The position numbers and the translations under genes were made by a program. 36,957 bases of DNA from Pseudomonadota bacterium. Its GTDB lineage: Bacteria > Pseudomonadota > Gammaproteobacteria > Burkholderiales > Burkholderiaceae_C. Location: contig JAFEEH010000241.1 in assembly GCA_018241185.1 (NCBI GenBank), positions 1 to 36,957 of the forward strand. The letters run 5' to 3'. This document shows positions 7,566-17,155 of this stretch, one piece after another. Within the stretch, counting starts at the first letter, position 1; every line of letters starts with the position of its first letter. The notes under the pieces are model-generated. The model made no database searches. It had not been told where the DNA came from and was given only the letters and a program-made list of their open reading frames with translations.

Positions 7566-9011
7566 TCAGCTCGCGCGACAGATCTTCAGCATGTTGGTGC
7601 CGCCCGGTGCACCCATCGGCTCGCCGCAGGTGATGGCGTAGACGTCGCCGCTCTGCACGATGCCGCGCTTCTTCAGGTGGCGCTCGGCCTGGTCGAGCGC
7701 AGCGTCGCGGTCGGTCTCCGAATCCATGAGCAGCGGGCGCACGTTGCGGTACAGCGCCATCTTGCGCTGCGTAGCCAGCCGCGAGGTGAGCGCGTAGACC
7801 GGAATGTGCGCCGCGTGCCGGCTCATCCACAGCGGCGTGGAGCCCGACTCCGTCAGCGCCACGATGGCCTTGGCGCCCAGGTGGTGGGCGGTGAAGAGCG
7901 CGCCCATGGCGATCGACTGGTCGATGCGCGCGTAGTGGCCGCTGAAGTCCAGGTCGCGCGTGGTGTCCTCGGCCTGCTCGGCGGCTTCGCAGATGCGGCT
8001 CATCTCCTGCACCGTCTCCAGCGGGTAGCGGCCCGAGGCGGTCTCGGCGCTGAGCATCACGGCGTCCGTGCCGTCGAGCACGGCATTGGCCACGTCGCTC
8101 ACCTCGGCGCGCGTGGGCACTGGGTTGGTGATCATCGACTCCATCATCTGCGTGGCGGTGATGACGACCTTGTCCATCTCGCGCGCCATGCGGATCATCT
8201 TCTTCTGCAGCGCGGGCACGGCGGCGTTGCCCACTTCCACGGCCAGGTCGCCGCGCGCGACCATGATGCCGTCGCTGGCCTTGAGGATCTCTTCCAGCTT
8301 GGGGATCGCCTCGGCGCGCTCGATCTTGGCGATCATGCCCGGCTTGTGGCCGAACTCGGCCGCCGCCACGTTGCACAGCTGGCGCGCCATCTCCATGTCG
8401 GTGGCGTTCTTCGGGAAGCTCACCGCCACGTAGTCGGCCTGGAAGCTCATCGCCGTCTTGATGTCCTCCATGTCCTTGGCCGTGAGGGCCGGTGCCGTGA
8501 GGCCGCCGCCCTGCTTGTTGATGCCCTTGTTGTTCGACAGCTCGCCGCCGAGCTTCACCGTCGTGTACACGGCCTCGCCGCGCACCGCGTCGACGGCGAG
8601 CACGATCAGCCCGTCGTTGAGCAGCAGCCGGTCGCCCGGCTTCACGTCGCGCGGCAGGTCCTTGTAGTCCAGGCCCACCGCATCGACGTCGCCCAGCTCG
8701 GTGCGCGAGGCGTCGAGCACGAACTTGGCGCCCGGCTCGAGCCAGATCTTGCCTTCGGCGAACTTGCCGACGCGGATCTTCGGGCCCTGCAGATCGGCCA
8801 TGATCGCCACCTCGCGCCCGGCCTTGCGTGCCGCTTCCCGCACCATGGCGGCACGGGCGATGTGGTCCTGCGCCGTGCCGTGGCTGAAGTTCAGACGCAC
8901 CACGCTGACCTTGTGCGTGATCATCTGCTCGAGGATTTCCGGCGTGCTGGATGCCGGCCCCAGCGTGGCAACGATCTTGGTGGCGTGGCGGGGAAGGCGG
9001 ATCGAACTCAT
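7566..9011 (-). CDS. pyk: Pyruvate kinase
   Basis: Pyruvate kinase converts phosphoenolpyruvate and ADP to pyruvate and ATP. The 481-residue length is normal. Visible signatures are TKIVATLGPASS at the N-terminus, VVRLNFSHG, the catalytic-lysine motif MIAKIERAEAI, the metal-binding segment SDGIMVARGDLAVEVG and the PK signature ITATQMMESMI. The C-terminal allosteric domain is complete. Two ATGs are possible; the one at 9011 is preferred because AAGGAG lies 7 bases upstream, whereas the ATG at 9017 overlaps that site. It follows pgk on the same strand, separated by 131 bp that hold a dispersed hairpin repeat. Confidence 0.98.
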   Translation of the reverse strand: MSSIRLPRHATKIVATLGPASSTPEILEQMITHKVSVVRLNFSHGTAQDHIARAAMVREAARKAGREVAIMADLQGPKIRVGKFAEGKIWLEPGAKFVLDASRTELGDVDAVGLDYKDLPRDVKPGDRLLLNDGLIVLAVDAVRGEAVYTTVKLGGELSNNKGINKQGGGLTAPALTAKDMEDIKTAMSFQADYVAVSFPKNATDMEMARQLCNVAAAEFGHKPGMIAKIERAEAIPKLEEILKASDGIMVARGDLAVEVGNAAVPALQKKMIRMAREMDKVVITATQMMESMITNPVPTRAEVSDVANAVLDGTDAVMLSAETASGRYPLETVQEMSRICEAAEQAEDTTRDLDFSGHYARIDQSIAMGALFTAHHLGAKAIVALTESGSTPLWMSRHAAHIPVYALTSRLATQRKMALYRNVRPLLMDSETDRDAALDQAERHLKKRGIVQSGDVYAITCGEPMGAPGGTNMLKICRAS

Positions 9012-9082
9012 GGGCATCTCCTTTTTGTATTCCCAACTGTATACACTTTGTCGCCGTGGCGACAGCCCCGAGTGGGTTGAAT

Positions 9083-9142
9083 GCCAAACAGGGCCGAAAC
9101 GCCCGTCCCGCCTGCGCGAACAGCTATCAATTCAGTAGCAAA

Positions 9143-9143
<1 letters not shown>
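9083..9143 (-). repeat. Dispersed intergenic repeat, copy A (after pgk)
   Basis: Read on the minus strand, this copy begins at the pgk stop codon and contains TTGCTACTGAATTGATAGCT, then GTTCGCGCAGGCGGGACGGG and a CCCTGTTTGGC tail. It matches the copies at 17156, 29646 and 34075 in order and spacing of its blocks. The left part can fold as GCTA/TAGC. Confidence 0.75.
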
Positions 9144-10336
<1,193 letters not shown>

Positions 10337-10515
10337 GGTGGAAAGGCTCTGAGAGCGGCTCGGATTGGACAAGCGGTGGGCGCAGCGCGCGGGCCTGCAA
10401 GGGCCGCCGGAACGGGGCTGCGCCGATGGAATCGATTGTAGGGAGGCCCCCGCCGCGGCCCTGTACGCCAAGACCCCGCCGCGCATCCCTTCATGCGTGC
10501 CTCATGAGCTCCAGG

Positions 10516-10531
10516 CCTCGGCAAGCCGAGG
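10516..10531 (-). terminator. Possible terminator hairpin after the LysR gene
   Basis: CCTCGGC-AA-GCCGAGG is a perfect 7-base inverted repeat 46 bases beyond the LysR stop codon. There is no run of T after it, so it is at best a weak or factor-assisted terminator. The rest of the 240 bp between the LysR gene and pgk shows no gene and should hold the pgk promoter, which I cannot place. Confidence 0.3.
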
Positions 10532-10576
10532 TCGGCCCCCGAGGCGCGCAACACAACCTGGGGCGGCTCGACGTTT

Positions 10577-11482
10577 TCATGAGGTGCCGGGCCGGGGCCG
10601 TTGTGCCACCAGCAGCTCGACGAAGGCGGCTGCGGCCGCGGACAGCGAACGCCGCGCGTCCGCATACACGCACACCTCGCGGTGGAAGTCCGGCGCGGCC
10701 AGGCGCACCATCGCCAGCCCCCAGGCACGCACCAGCGGCGACGAGTAGGTCGGGCACACGGTGAGACCCTGGCCCGCGGCCACCATGCCCAGCGCCGTCG
10801 TCATGTACGAGACCTCCTGCGTGCCCGGCCGCTCCAGCAGGGCCCGCGCATCGGCCGCGAGCTCGGGGGCGATGCGGCCGCGGAAGTCGCGCGTGGGGGC
10901 GATGAAGGTCCACGGCCCCAGCTCCGCCCAGCGCACCGACCGGCGCTTGGCGAAGGGGTGGTCGGGCGGACAGATCAGCCAGTGCCGGTCACGGAACAGC
11001 GTGCGGCGCGCGATCGCGTCGTCCACGGCGACATCCTGGCCCACCGCCAGCTCGACCTCGCCCGCCATCACCCCGTTCAGCAGCTGCTCGGGAAGCGTGT
11101 CGGCCAGCCGCACCTCCACCTCCGGGTAGCGCGAGCGGAAGGCCGCGATCGCCTGCGGCATCAGCGTGCAGGCCATGAGCTGCGGCGCGGCCAGGCGCAG
11201 CACGCCCTTCTTCTTGTCGCGCAGGTCGGTCACGCCCGCCACTGCGGTCTGCAGCCCGGCCAGCAGCCGATGCACCGAGGGGAGGAACTCACGGCCCGCT
11301 TCGGACAGCTGCACGCGGCGCGTGTGGCGGTCCAGCAGCTGCACGCCCAACTCGCGTTCGAGCTCGCGCACCAGCACGCTCAGCGCCGACTGGGTGAGGT
11401 GCAGTTCGCGCGCGGCGGCGGTGAAGCTGCCCGCCTGGGCGACGGCGGCGAAGGCGCGCAGCTGGCGCAGCGACAGATTCAT
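10577..11482 (-). CDS. LysR-family transcriptional regulator of the adjacent catabolic operon
   Basis: This 301-residue protein has the standard LysR layout. Residues 1-62 form the winged helix-turn-helix (LRQLRAFAAVAQAGSFTAAA, then HLTQSALSVLVRELE). The rest is the periplasmic-binding-protein-like effector domain, starting at about VLRLAAPQLM. Such proteins usually activate the operon they diverge from when a pathway intermediate binds. Here the divergent spacer to the VOC gene is only 87 bp and contains a perfect inverted repeat, TTCATC-AATG-GATGAA, next to the LysR start. Control of the 11570-17151 operon is inferred from position. The effector is unknown. Confidence 0.92.
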   Translation of the reverse strand: MNLSLRQLRAFAAVAQAGSFTAAARELHLTQSALSVLVRELERELGVQLLDRHTRRVQLSEAGREFLPSVHRLLAGLQTAVAGVTDLRDKKKGVLRLAAPQLMACTLMPQAIAAFRSRYPEVEVRLADTLPEQLLNGVMAGEVELAVGQDVAVDDAIARRTLFRDRHWLICPPDHPFAKRRSVRWAELGPWTFIAPTRDFRGRIAPELAADARALLERPGTQEVSYMTTALGMVAAGQGLTVCPTYSSPLVRAWGLAMVRLAAPDFHREVCVYADARRSLSAAAAAFVELLVAQRPRPGTS

Positions 11483-11490
11483 GGCAATCC

Positions 11491-11506
11491 TTCATCAATG
11501 GATGAA
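11491..11506. promoter_or_regulatory. Inverted repeat, likely LysR operator
   Basis: TTCATC-AATG-GATGAA is a perfect dyad with 6-base arms. It begins 9 bp upstream of the LysR start codon and 64 bp before the ribosome site of the divergent operon. LysR proteins typically bind such an AT-rich dyad in the shared promoter region and repress their own gene. The dyad is seen; the assignment is inferred. Confidence 0.55.
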
Positions 11507-11569
11507 TTTATTTCGATTGCATCATGGAACCGGTGCCCGTCCAATCGCGCTTCCCAAGGAGACAAGCCG

Positions 11570-12133
11570 ATGCCCGAGACCCCCGCCCCGGCGGCGCCCG
11601 CGAACCCGCCGATCCGCGGGCTGCACCACTTCGCCTGGCGCTGCCGCGACAGCGAGGAGACCCGCCGCTTCTGGGAAGACCTGCTGGGCCTGCCGCTGGT
11701 GCACGTGATCAAGAGCGACCACGTGCCCAGCACGGGCGAGTACTGCCCCTACGTCCACATCTTCTTCCAGATGCGCGACGGCTCCTTCATCGCCTTCTTC
11801 GATCTCGGCGACGACGTGAAGGCCGATCCCTCGCCGAATACCCCCGCATGGGTCAACCATATCGCGCTGCGCGTCGACGGCGTCGACGACCTGCTCGCGG
11901 CCAAGGCGCGCTTGGAGGCGGCGGGCGTCGAGGTGCTGGGCATCACCGACCACCACATCATCGAATCGATCTACTTCTTCGACCCCAACGGCATCCGCGT
12001 GGAATTGACCACGCCCACGGTGCCGCAGGCCGAGATGGACGCGCATGCGCTGAGGGCGCATGCGGACCTCGATGCCTGGACCGAACGCAAGGCGCAACTG
12101 CGCAAGGACCGCGAAGGGGTCGCGCATGCCTGA
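11570..12133 (+). CDS. VOC-superfamily protein (possible one-domain extradiol dioxygenase or related)
   Basis: The 187-residue protein holds one vicinal-oxygen-chelate module made of two beta-alpha-beta-beta-beta units. Candidate metal ligands are His in GLHHFAWRC (about 19-20), His in WVNHIALRV (about 99) and Glu in NGIRVELTT near residue 146. The C-terminal 40 residues are helical and charged. Single-module extradiol dioxygenases of about 190 residues exist, so ring cleavage fits both size and context, but VOC proteins also include isomerases, lyases and resistance proteins. The ATG at 11570 follows AAGGAG by 8 bases. The gene is first in the operon and its end overlaps the next gene by 8 bases, which implies translational coupling. 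Confidence 0.85.
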   Translation: MPETPAPAAPANPPIRGLHHFAWRCRDSEETRRFWEDLLGLPLVHVIKSDHVPSTGEYCPYVHIFFQMRDGSFIAFFDLGDDVKADPSPNTPAWVNHIALRVDGVDDLLAAKARLEAAGVEVLGITDHHIIESIYFFDPNGIRVELTTPTVPQAEMDAHALRAHADLDAWTERKAQLRKDREGVAHA

Positions 12134-13247
12134 GCTCCAGTTGGCCGTCATCGACGTCAAGCCCGGTGCGTCGCTGGAGAGCCAGTCGGGCCTGCAGATG
12201 CTGCGCCCGCGCATCTTCGGCGCCTACATGGCACCGCAAGGGCCGAAGAAGGTCGCGGCCATCGTGATGCACCCGACCAGCAACTTCATGGGCCATTACC
12301 TCATCGGCCCGCTGGCCGAGCGCGGCATCTGCTGCATGGGCCTGAATTCGCGCTACATGGGCAACGACACGCTGCTGCTCATGGAGCGCGCCATCCAGGA
12401 CCTGGGCGCAGGCGTGAAGCACCTGCGCGCGATAGGCTACGAGAAGGTGCTGCTCATCGGCAACTCGGGCGGTGCGGCGCTGTCGAGCTTCTACCAGGCG
12501 CAGGCCGAGCGCCTCACCGCCACACATTTTCCCGACGGCGACCCGACGCACCTGCATGCCGACGACCTGCCGCCGGTGGACGGCATCGCGCTGTGCGCGG
12601 CTCACCTGGGGCGCTCGCGCCTGCTGCGCGACTGGATCGACCCGTCGGTGACCGACGAGCACGACGTGCTCTCGGTCGACCCCGAGCTCGACATGTACGA
12701 CGCACGGCACCGCATGCCGTACAGCGCCGAGTTCCTGGCGCGCTTCCAGGGCGCGCAGAAGGCGCGCCTGGACCGCATCGAGCAATGGGCGCTGGGCCGG
12801 CTCGAGCAGCTGCGCAGCACGCCCGGTGCACCGCGCGACCAGGCCTTCATCGTCTACCGCACGCATGCCGACCCGCGCTGCGTCGATCTGTCGCTGGACC
12901 CGAACGACCGCGCCCCCGGCAGCGTCTGGGGCGACGCACGGCAGGTCAACTACTCGGCCAATGCCATGGGCCGCACGACCTCGCTCACGGCCTTCCTGTC
13001 GCAGTGGTCCTCGCGCTCGCAGGCCGACGGGCCGACCAACCTCGCACGCACCACCTGTCCCAAGCTGCTGCTGACCTACACCGCCGATCAGTCGACCTTC
13101 CCGAGCACGCGCAACGCCTGGCTACAGGCCGGCGGCGCCACGATCCGCAACGTCGACATCGTGGGCGGCAACCACTACCTGGCCGGCCAGCCGCACCTGG
13201 TGCCCAGGGCGGCGGACGCGATCGCCGAGTTCGCCCACGCGCTGTGA
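12126..13247 (+). CDS. Alpha/beta-fold hydrolase
   Basis: This 373-residue protein is predicted to be a cytoplasmic serine hydrolase. The strand-turn-helix LLIGNSGGAALSS gives the GxSxG nucleophile elbow with Ser114, and GGNHYLAG near the C-terminus supplies a likely catalytic His. The segment VMHPTSNFMGHYL (about 47-59) probably forms the oxyanion region. A large insert between about 130 and 270 would form a lid. In context it may hydrolyse a ring-cleavage product or an ester intermediate, but the sequence does not name the substrate. The ATG at 12126 overlaps the end of the VOC gene and follows AAGGGGT. I know of no characterised close relative. Confidence 0.8.
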   Translation: MPELQLAVIDVKPGASLESQSGLQMLRPRIFGAYMAPQGPKKVAAIVMHPTSNFMGHYLIGPLAERGICCMGLNSRYMGNDTLLLMERAIQDLGAGVKHLRAIGYEKVLLIGNSGGAALSSFYQAQAERLTATHFPDGDPTHLHADDLPPVDGIALCAAHLGRSRLLRDWIDPSVTDEHDVLSVDPELDMYDARHRMPYSAEFLARFQGAQKARLDRIEQWALGRLEQLRSTPGAPRDQAFIVYRTHADPRCVDLSLDPNDRAPGSVWGDARQVNYSANAMGRTTSLTAFLSQWSSRSQADGPTNLARTTCPKLLLTYTADQSTFPSTRNAWLQAGGATIRNVDIVGGNHYLAGQPHLVPRAADAIAEFAHAL

Positions 13248-13296
13248 CGCAAGAGCGCGCGATGCGCCAAGAAGAAAGACCCGAGACACCCCCATC

Positions 13297-14934
13297 ATGG
13301 AAAGCTTCCGATTCGCCGAGCCCTACGCGCTGCCCAGCTGGCCATTCGTGCCGCCCCCCGAACTGAACGGTGATGCCACCCGCCATCCCATCGTCATCGT
13401 GGGCGGCGGCCTGTCGGGCCTCACCCTGGCCTGCGACCTCGCGGTGCGCGGCATCCGCTCGGTGCTGCTGGACGAGGACGACACCGTCGGCGTGCGCGGC
13501 GCGTCCTCGCGCGGCATCTGCTACGCGCAGAAGAGCCTGGAGATCTTCGAGCGCCTGGGCATCTACGAGCGCATCGCGGCCAAGGGCATCACCTGGTCCT
13601 TCGGCAAGACCTTCTCCGGCGAGGAGGAGGTCTACAGCTTCAACCTCAAGACCGACAGCTGCTCGGTGCAGCCGCCCTTCATCAACCTGCAGCAGTTCTA
13701 CATCGAGTGGTTCCTGGTCGAGCGCATCCTCGAGCTGGGCCTGACGGACCTGCGCTGGAAGAGCCGCCTCACGCACATCGCGCCGCGCGAGGACGGCGCG
13801 ACGCTGCAGGTCGAGACGCCTGCCGGCAATTACGCACTGGAGGCCGGCTACGTCGTCGACGCCACCGGTGCCAACAGCCCCATCCGCACGCAACTCGACC
13901 TGCCGGCCCATGCCTCGCGCAGCACCGACCGCTGGTGCATCAGCGACGTGCGCTTCACCAAGCCGCTGCCCATCGAGCGCTGGACCTGGGTCGACGCGCC
14001 ATTCAACGACGGCCGCGGCGTGTGGCAGCACCTCATGGGCGACGGGGTCTGGCGCATGGACTACCAGATGCCCGAGGACTGCGACGTGGCCGAGATCAGC
14101 CAACCCGAGGTGGCCGGCGCGCGGCTGCGCGAGCAGCTCGGGCCCGAGGTGGAATTCGAATTCGTCTGGATCGGCCCCTACGGCTACCGCGACCACCTGC
14201 TGGAGCGCTTTCGCCACGGGCGCGTGTTCTTCATCGGCGACGCGGCCCACGTGGTGAGCCCCTTCGGCGCGCGTGGCGGCAACACGGGCATTCAGGATGC
14301 CGCCAACCTGGCGTGGAAGTTCGCGCTGGTGCTGCAGGGCCAGGCGGACGCGTCACTGCTCGACAGCTACGACGCCGAGCGACGCCCGGCGGCCGAGAAG
14401 AACCTGGAAGTGACCAGCCGCTCGGCACGCTTCCTCGCGCCGCGCTCCAGCGCCGAGCACGTCATGCGCAATGCCGTGGTCGCGCTGGCCAAGCGCCATG
14501 CCTTCGCGCGCGGCCTGGTCAACACGGGGCGCATGTCGGTGGCCAACGACTATCCACCTGCACCGCACCTGCCCGAAGGCAGCCGGACGGTGCAGAACGT
14601 GGCGCTGCGCGCGCCGGGCGGCGCGACCACGACGCTGGCGCAACTGCTGCGCGAGGGCACGCACGGGATCGCGCTGTGGCGCGCACCCTCGGCGGCCGAT
14701 GCCGAAGCGATGTCCACGGCCCTGGCCGGCCTGCCCGTGCGGCTCGTCGCGCTCGGCGGCAGCAGCGGCCTGCCGGCTTTCGAGGTCGGCGAATCCGAAC
14801 TGGCGCACCTGGACCTCGCGACGCCCGGCAGCTTGCTGCTGGTGCGTCCTGACGGCTACCGCGCAGCGCGCCTGACCATGCCGACGCCGGCCGTCACGGC
14901 CGCCGCCGTCCGCACCGCCTTCGCACTCACCTGA
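13297..14934 (+). CDS. FAD-dependent aromatic-ring monooxygenase (class A, PheA/TfdB/MhpA-like)
   Basis: The 545-residue protein belongs to the single-component flavin hydroxylases, which use NAD(P)H and oxygen to hydroxylate aromatic rings. Residues about 32-60 form the ADP-binding fold with GGGLSG (36-41) and an acidic end at LLDEDD. Around residue 312 is the flavin-ribityl motif GDAAHVVSPFGARGGNTGIQ, followed by DAANLAWKFALVL, typical of this family. The intermediate DG motif, normally CDGxxS, is VVDATGANSPIR here. A C-terminal thioredoxin-like extension from about residue 420 also fits the phenol-hydroxylase branch. It lies third in the operon, with 49 bp after the hydrolase. Ring hydroxylation as the first catabolic step is a reasonable inference; the substrate is unknown. 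Confidence 0.9.
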   Translation: MESFRFAEPYALPSWPFVPPPELNGDATRHPIVIVGGGLSGLTLACDLAVRGIRSVLLDEDDTVGVRGASSRGICYAQKSLEIFERLGIYERIAAKGITWSFGKTFSGEEEVYSFNLKTDSCSVQPPFINLQQFYIEWFLVERILELGLTDLRWKSRLTHIAPREDGATLQVETPAGNYALEAGYVVDATGANSPIRTQLDLPAHASRSTDRWCISDVRFTKPLPIERWTWVDAPFNDGRGVWQHLMGDGVWRMDYQMPEDCDVAEISQPEVAGARLREQLGPEVEFEFVWIGPYGYRDHLLERFRHGRVFFIGDAAHVVSPFGARGGNTGIQDAANLAWKFALVLQGQADASLLDSYDAERRPAAEKNLEVTSRSARFLAPRSSAEHVMRNAVVALAKRHAFARGLVNTGRMSVANDYPPAPHLPEGSRTVQNVALRAPGGATTTLAQLLREGTHGIALWRAPSAADAEAMSTALAGLPVRLVALGGSSGLPAFEVGESELAHLDLATPGSLLLVRPDGYRAARLTMPTPAVTAAAVRTAFALT

Positions 14935-14941
14935 ATCCGCC

Positions 14942-15133
14942 ATGCCCCTGATCACCGAGCCTCACATCCCCGACCCCGACGGCTTCTACGCCGCGTGGCT
15001 GCAGGCCCATGAGGGCCTGAGCGACGGCGCGAGCGCCGACCTCAACGCCCGCCTGGTGCTGCTGCTGGCCAACCAGTGCGGCGACCAGGCCACGCTGCTG
15101 GCCTGCATCGCGGCAGCGCGCGAAGCCGCCTGA
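14942..15133 (+). CDS. DUF2783-family small protein
   Basis: This 63-residue protein resembles DUF2783 members: IPDPDGFYAAWLQAHEGLS, then LNARLVLLLANQCGD and a short C-terminal helix. It has no signal peptide, membrane segment or metal motif. It starts 7 bp after the monooxygenase stop codon, so it is probably translated with it. From memory, small proteins of this family often accompany FAD monooxygenases, so it may be an accessory subunit or partner of the preceding enzyme. That role is inferred from position only. Confidence 0.8.
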   Translation: MPLITEPHIPDPDGFYAAWLQAHEGLSDGASADLNARLVLLLANQCGDQATLLACIAAAREAA

Positions 15134-15154
15134 ACCCGATTCCCACGATCCACG

Positions 15155-16126
15155 ATGAACACCACCGTCTCCTTCGCCTCCGCCTCCGACACCCGCGAGC
15201 AGAAGCCCCAGGTGCGCGAACTCGCGCCCGGCGTCTACGGCTACATCAGCGACTTCGATCCCAACTGCGGCTTCGTCGTCGCCGACGACCATGTCGTGCT
15301 GATCGACACGCGTCCCACGCCGCGCATGGCGCGCGACTTCCTCGCCGCCATCCGCACGGTGACCGACAAGCCGATGAAGTACATCGTGCTGACCCACTAC
15401 CACGCGGTGCGCGTGATGGGGGCCAGCGCCTTTCCCGAAGCGCAGGCCATCTTCGCAAGCAACGGCACGCTGGACTGGATCCGCACGCGCGGCCAGGCCG
15501 ACTTCGATTCCGAGGTGGGACGCTTCCCGCGCCTGTTCGCGGGCGTGGAAGAGGTGCCGGGCCTGACGGTGCCCACGGTCACCTTCGAGCGCGAGATGAG
15601 CCTGTGGCTGGGCAAGGGCCAGCAGGCCCGCGAGCTGCGCCTGCTGGCTCTGGGCCGCGGCCATTCGAGCGGCGACACCGTCGCCTGGCTGCCCGACTGC
15701 GGCGTGTGCTTCTCGGGCGACGTGGTGGAGAACCACTGCGGCGTGTACGCCGGCGACGCCTACATCCAGGACTGGGCCGGCACGCTCGACGCCGTGAAGG
15801 CGCTGCACCCGCGCGTGCTGGTGCCGGGCCGCGGCGCCGTGCTGCAGGGCGAGGCCGCCTGCGCCGAGGCGATCGACCTGACCAAGGACTTCCTCGCCAC
15901 GCTGCTGGGCGCCGTGCGCGCCGGCATCGACGCCGGCGACACGCTCAAGGGCTGCTTCGCACGCGCCGAGGCCGCCATGACGCCGCGCTTCGGCCAATGG
16001 CCGGTGTTCCAGCACGTGCTGCCCTTCGACGTCTCGCGCGCCTACGACGAACTCACGGGCACCGAGCACCCCGTCGTCTGGACCGCCGAGCGCGACCGCG
16101 AGCTCTGGCAGGTGCTGCGCGGCTGA
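15155..16126 (+). CDS. Metallo-beta-lactamase-fold protein with an altered metal site
   Basis: The 323-residue protein has the MBL fold order: FVVADDHVVLIDTRPT, a first motif YIVLTHYHAVRVMGA, LALGRGHSSGDTVAWLP, CFSGDVVENH and VLVPGRGAVLQ. The canonical first motif THxHxDH here reads THYHAVR: His81 and His83 are kept, but the aspartate is Val85 and the next His is Arg86. The usual PGHG is PGRG. His in GHSSGDT and Asp in SGD are kept. One metal ion may still bind, or the protein may act without the normal dinuclear centre. It lies 21 bp after the DUF2783 gene and should belong to the operon; a lactonase- or thioesterase-like step is possible but not shown. Confidence 0.85.
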   Translation: MNTTVSFASASDTREQKPQVRELAPGVYGYISDFDPNCGFVVADDHVVLIDTRPTPRMARDFLAAIRTVTDKPMKYIVLTHYHAVRVMGASAFPEAQAIFASNGTLDWIRTRGQADFDSEVGRFPRLFAGVEEVPGLTVPTVTFEREMSLWLGKGQQARELRLLALGRGHSSGDTVAWLPDCGVCFSGDVVENHCGVYAGDAYIQDWAGTLDAVKALHPRVLVPGRGAVLQGEAACAEAIDLTKDFLATLLGAVRAGIDAGDTLKGCFARAEAAMTPRFGQWPVFQHVLPFDVSRAYDELTGTEHPVVWTAERDRELWQVLRG

Positions 16127-16179
16127 GCGCCTTTCCCAGATCTGACTTTCGATTCCCACCCACCCAAGGAGACAAACCA

Positions 16180-17151
16180 ATGAACCGATTCGTGCGCGCC
16201 CTCGGCGCCTGCCTGGCCCTCGCGGCCGCCGGCGCCGCCGTGGCGCAGGGCGCCTACCCCAGCCAGCCGCTCAAGTGGATCGTGCCCTACGTGGCCGGCG
16301 GCGGCACCGACAACCTGGCGCGCTCGCTCGCCGATGCCATGCAGCCGTCCTTCGGGCAGCCGATCCTGATCGACAACCGTCCGGGCGCCTCGACCAACAT
16401 CGGCGTCGCCGCGCTGATGCAGGCCAAGCCCGACGGCTACACCATCATGCAGGCCGAGAACGCCGCGCTGCTCTTCAACGAGCACATGTTCGCCAAGCTG
16501 CCGTACAAGCCGGCGAGCGACTTCACCTACATCGGCGCCATCGGCCGCTTTCCGGTCGCGCTCGCCGTCACGCCCAACTTTCCTGCCAAGACGGTGGCGG
16601 AGTTCGTGAGCTACGTGAAGGCGAACCCCGACAAGGTGAGCTACGCCTCGCCCGGCAACGGCTCCCCGCACCACATGGCGATGGAGCTGTTCAAGCAGAA
16701 GGCCGGCCTCACGATCGCCCACGTGCCGTACAAGGGCGCGGCGCCGGCGATGACCGACGTGGTGAGCGGCCAAGTCGGCACCATGATGCTGGACCTGGCC
16801 TCGGGCCTGCAGTTCATCAAATCGGGCAAGGTGCGCGTGCTCGCCATCGCGCTGCCGCAGCGCGCCGCCGCCTTGCCCGACGTGCCGACCTTTGCCGAGC
16901 TGGGCTACCCCGACGTCAACGCCTACGCCTTCCACGGCCTCATCGGCCCGGCGGGCATGCCCAAGGAGGCGGTCGACCGCATCAACGCCGAACTGCACAA
17001 GGCGATGCAGGCGCCCAAGGTCGTGCGCCTGTTCGCCGACTTCGGCTTCGAGGCCATGCCAGGCACGCCGCAGGACTTCTACAAGACCGCCCGCGCCGAG
17101 AGCGAGCGCTGGGGCAAGATCATCCAGGCCGCTGGCGTGAAACTGGATTGA
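16180..17151 (+). CDS. Bug-family (tripartite tricarboxylate transporter) periplasmic solute-binding protein
   Basis: The 323-residue product starts with a cleavable signal peptide (MNRFVRALGACLALAAAGAA, cleaved after about AVAQ). The mature protein shows Bug-family hallmarks: YPSQPLKWIVPYVAGGGTDN, then ILIDNRPGASTNIG, KPDGYTIMQ, ASPGNGSPHHMAMELF and HVPYKGAAPAMTDVVSGQVG. These receptors bind organic acids for TctAB-type transporters. No tctA or tctB gene is nearby, as is common for orphan Bug proteins. The ATG at 16180 follows AAGGAG by 8 bases, in the same leader context as the VOC gene. As the last gene of the operon it most likely captures the substrate, probably a carboxylate, that the upstream enzymes degrade. 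Confidence 0.93.
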   Translation: MNRFVRALGACLALAAAGAAVAQGAYPSQPLKWIVPYVAGGGTDNLARSLADAMQPSFGQPILIDNRPGASTNIGVAALMQAKPDGYTIMQAENAALLFNEHMFAKLPYKPASDFTYIGAIGRFPVALAVTPNFPAKTVAEFVSYVKANPDKVSYASPGNGSPHHMAMELFKQKAGLTIAHVPYKGAAPAMTDVVSGQVGTMMLDLASGLQFIKSGKVRVLAIALPQRAAALPDVPTFAELGYPDVNAYAFHGLIGPAGMPKEAVDRINAELHKAMQAPKVVRLFADFGFEAMPGTPQDFYKTARAESERWGKIIQAAGVKLD

Positions 17152-17155
17152 CGCG

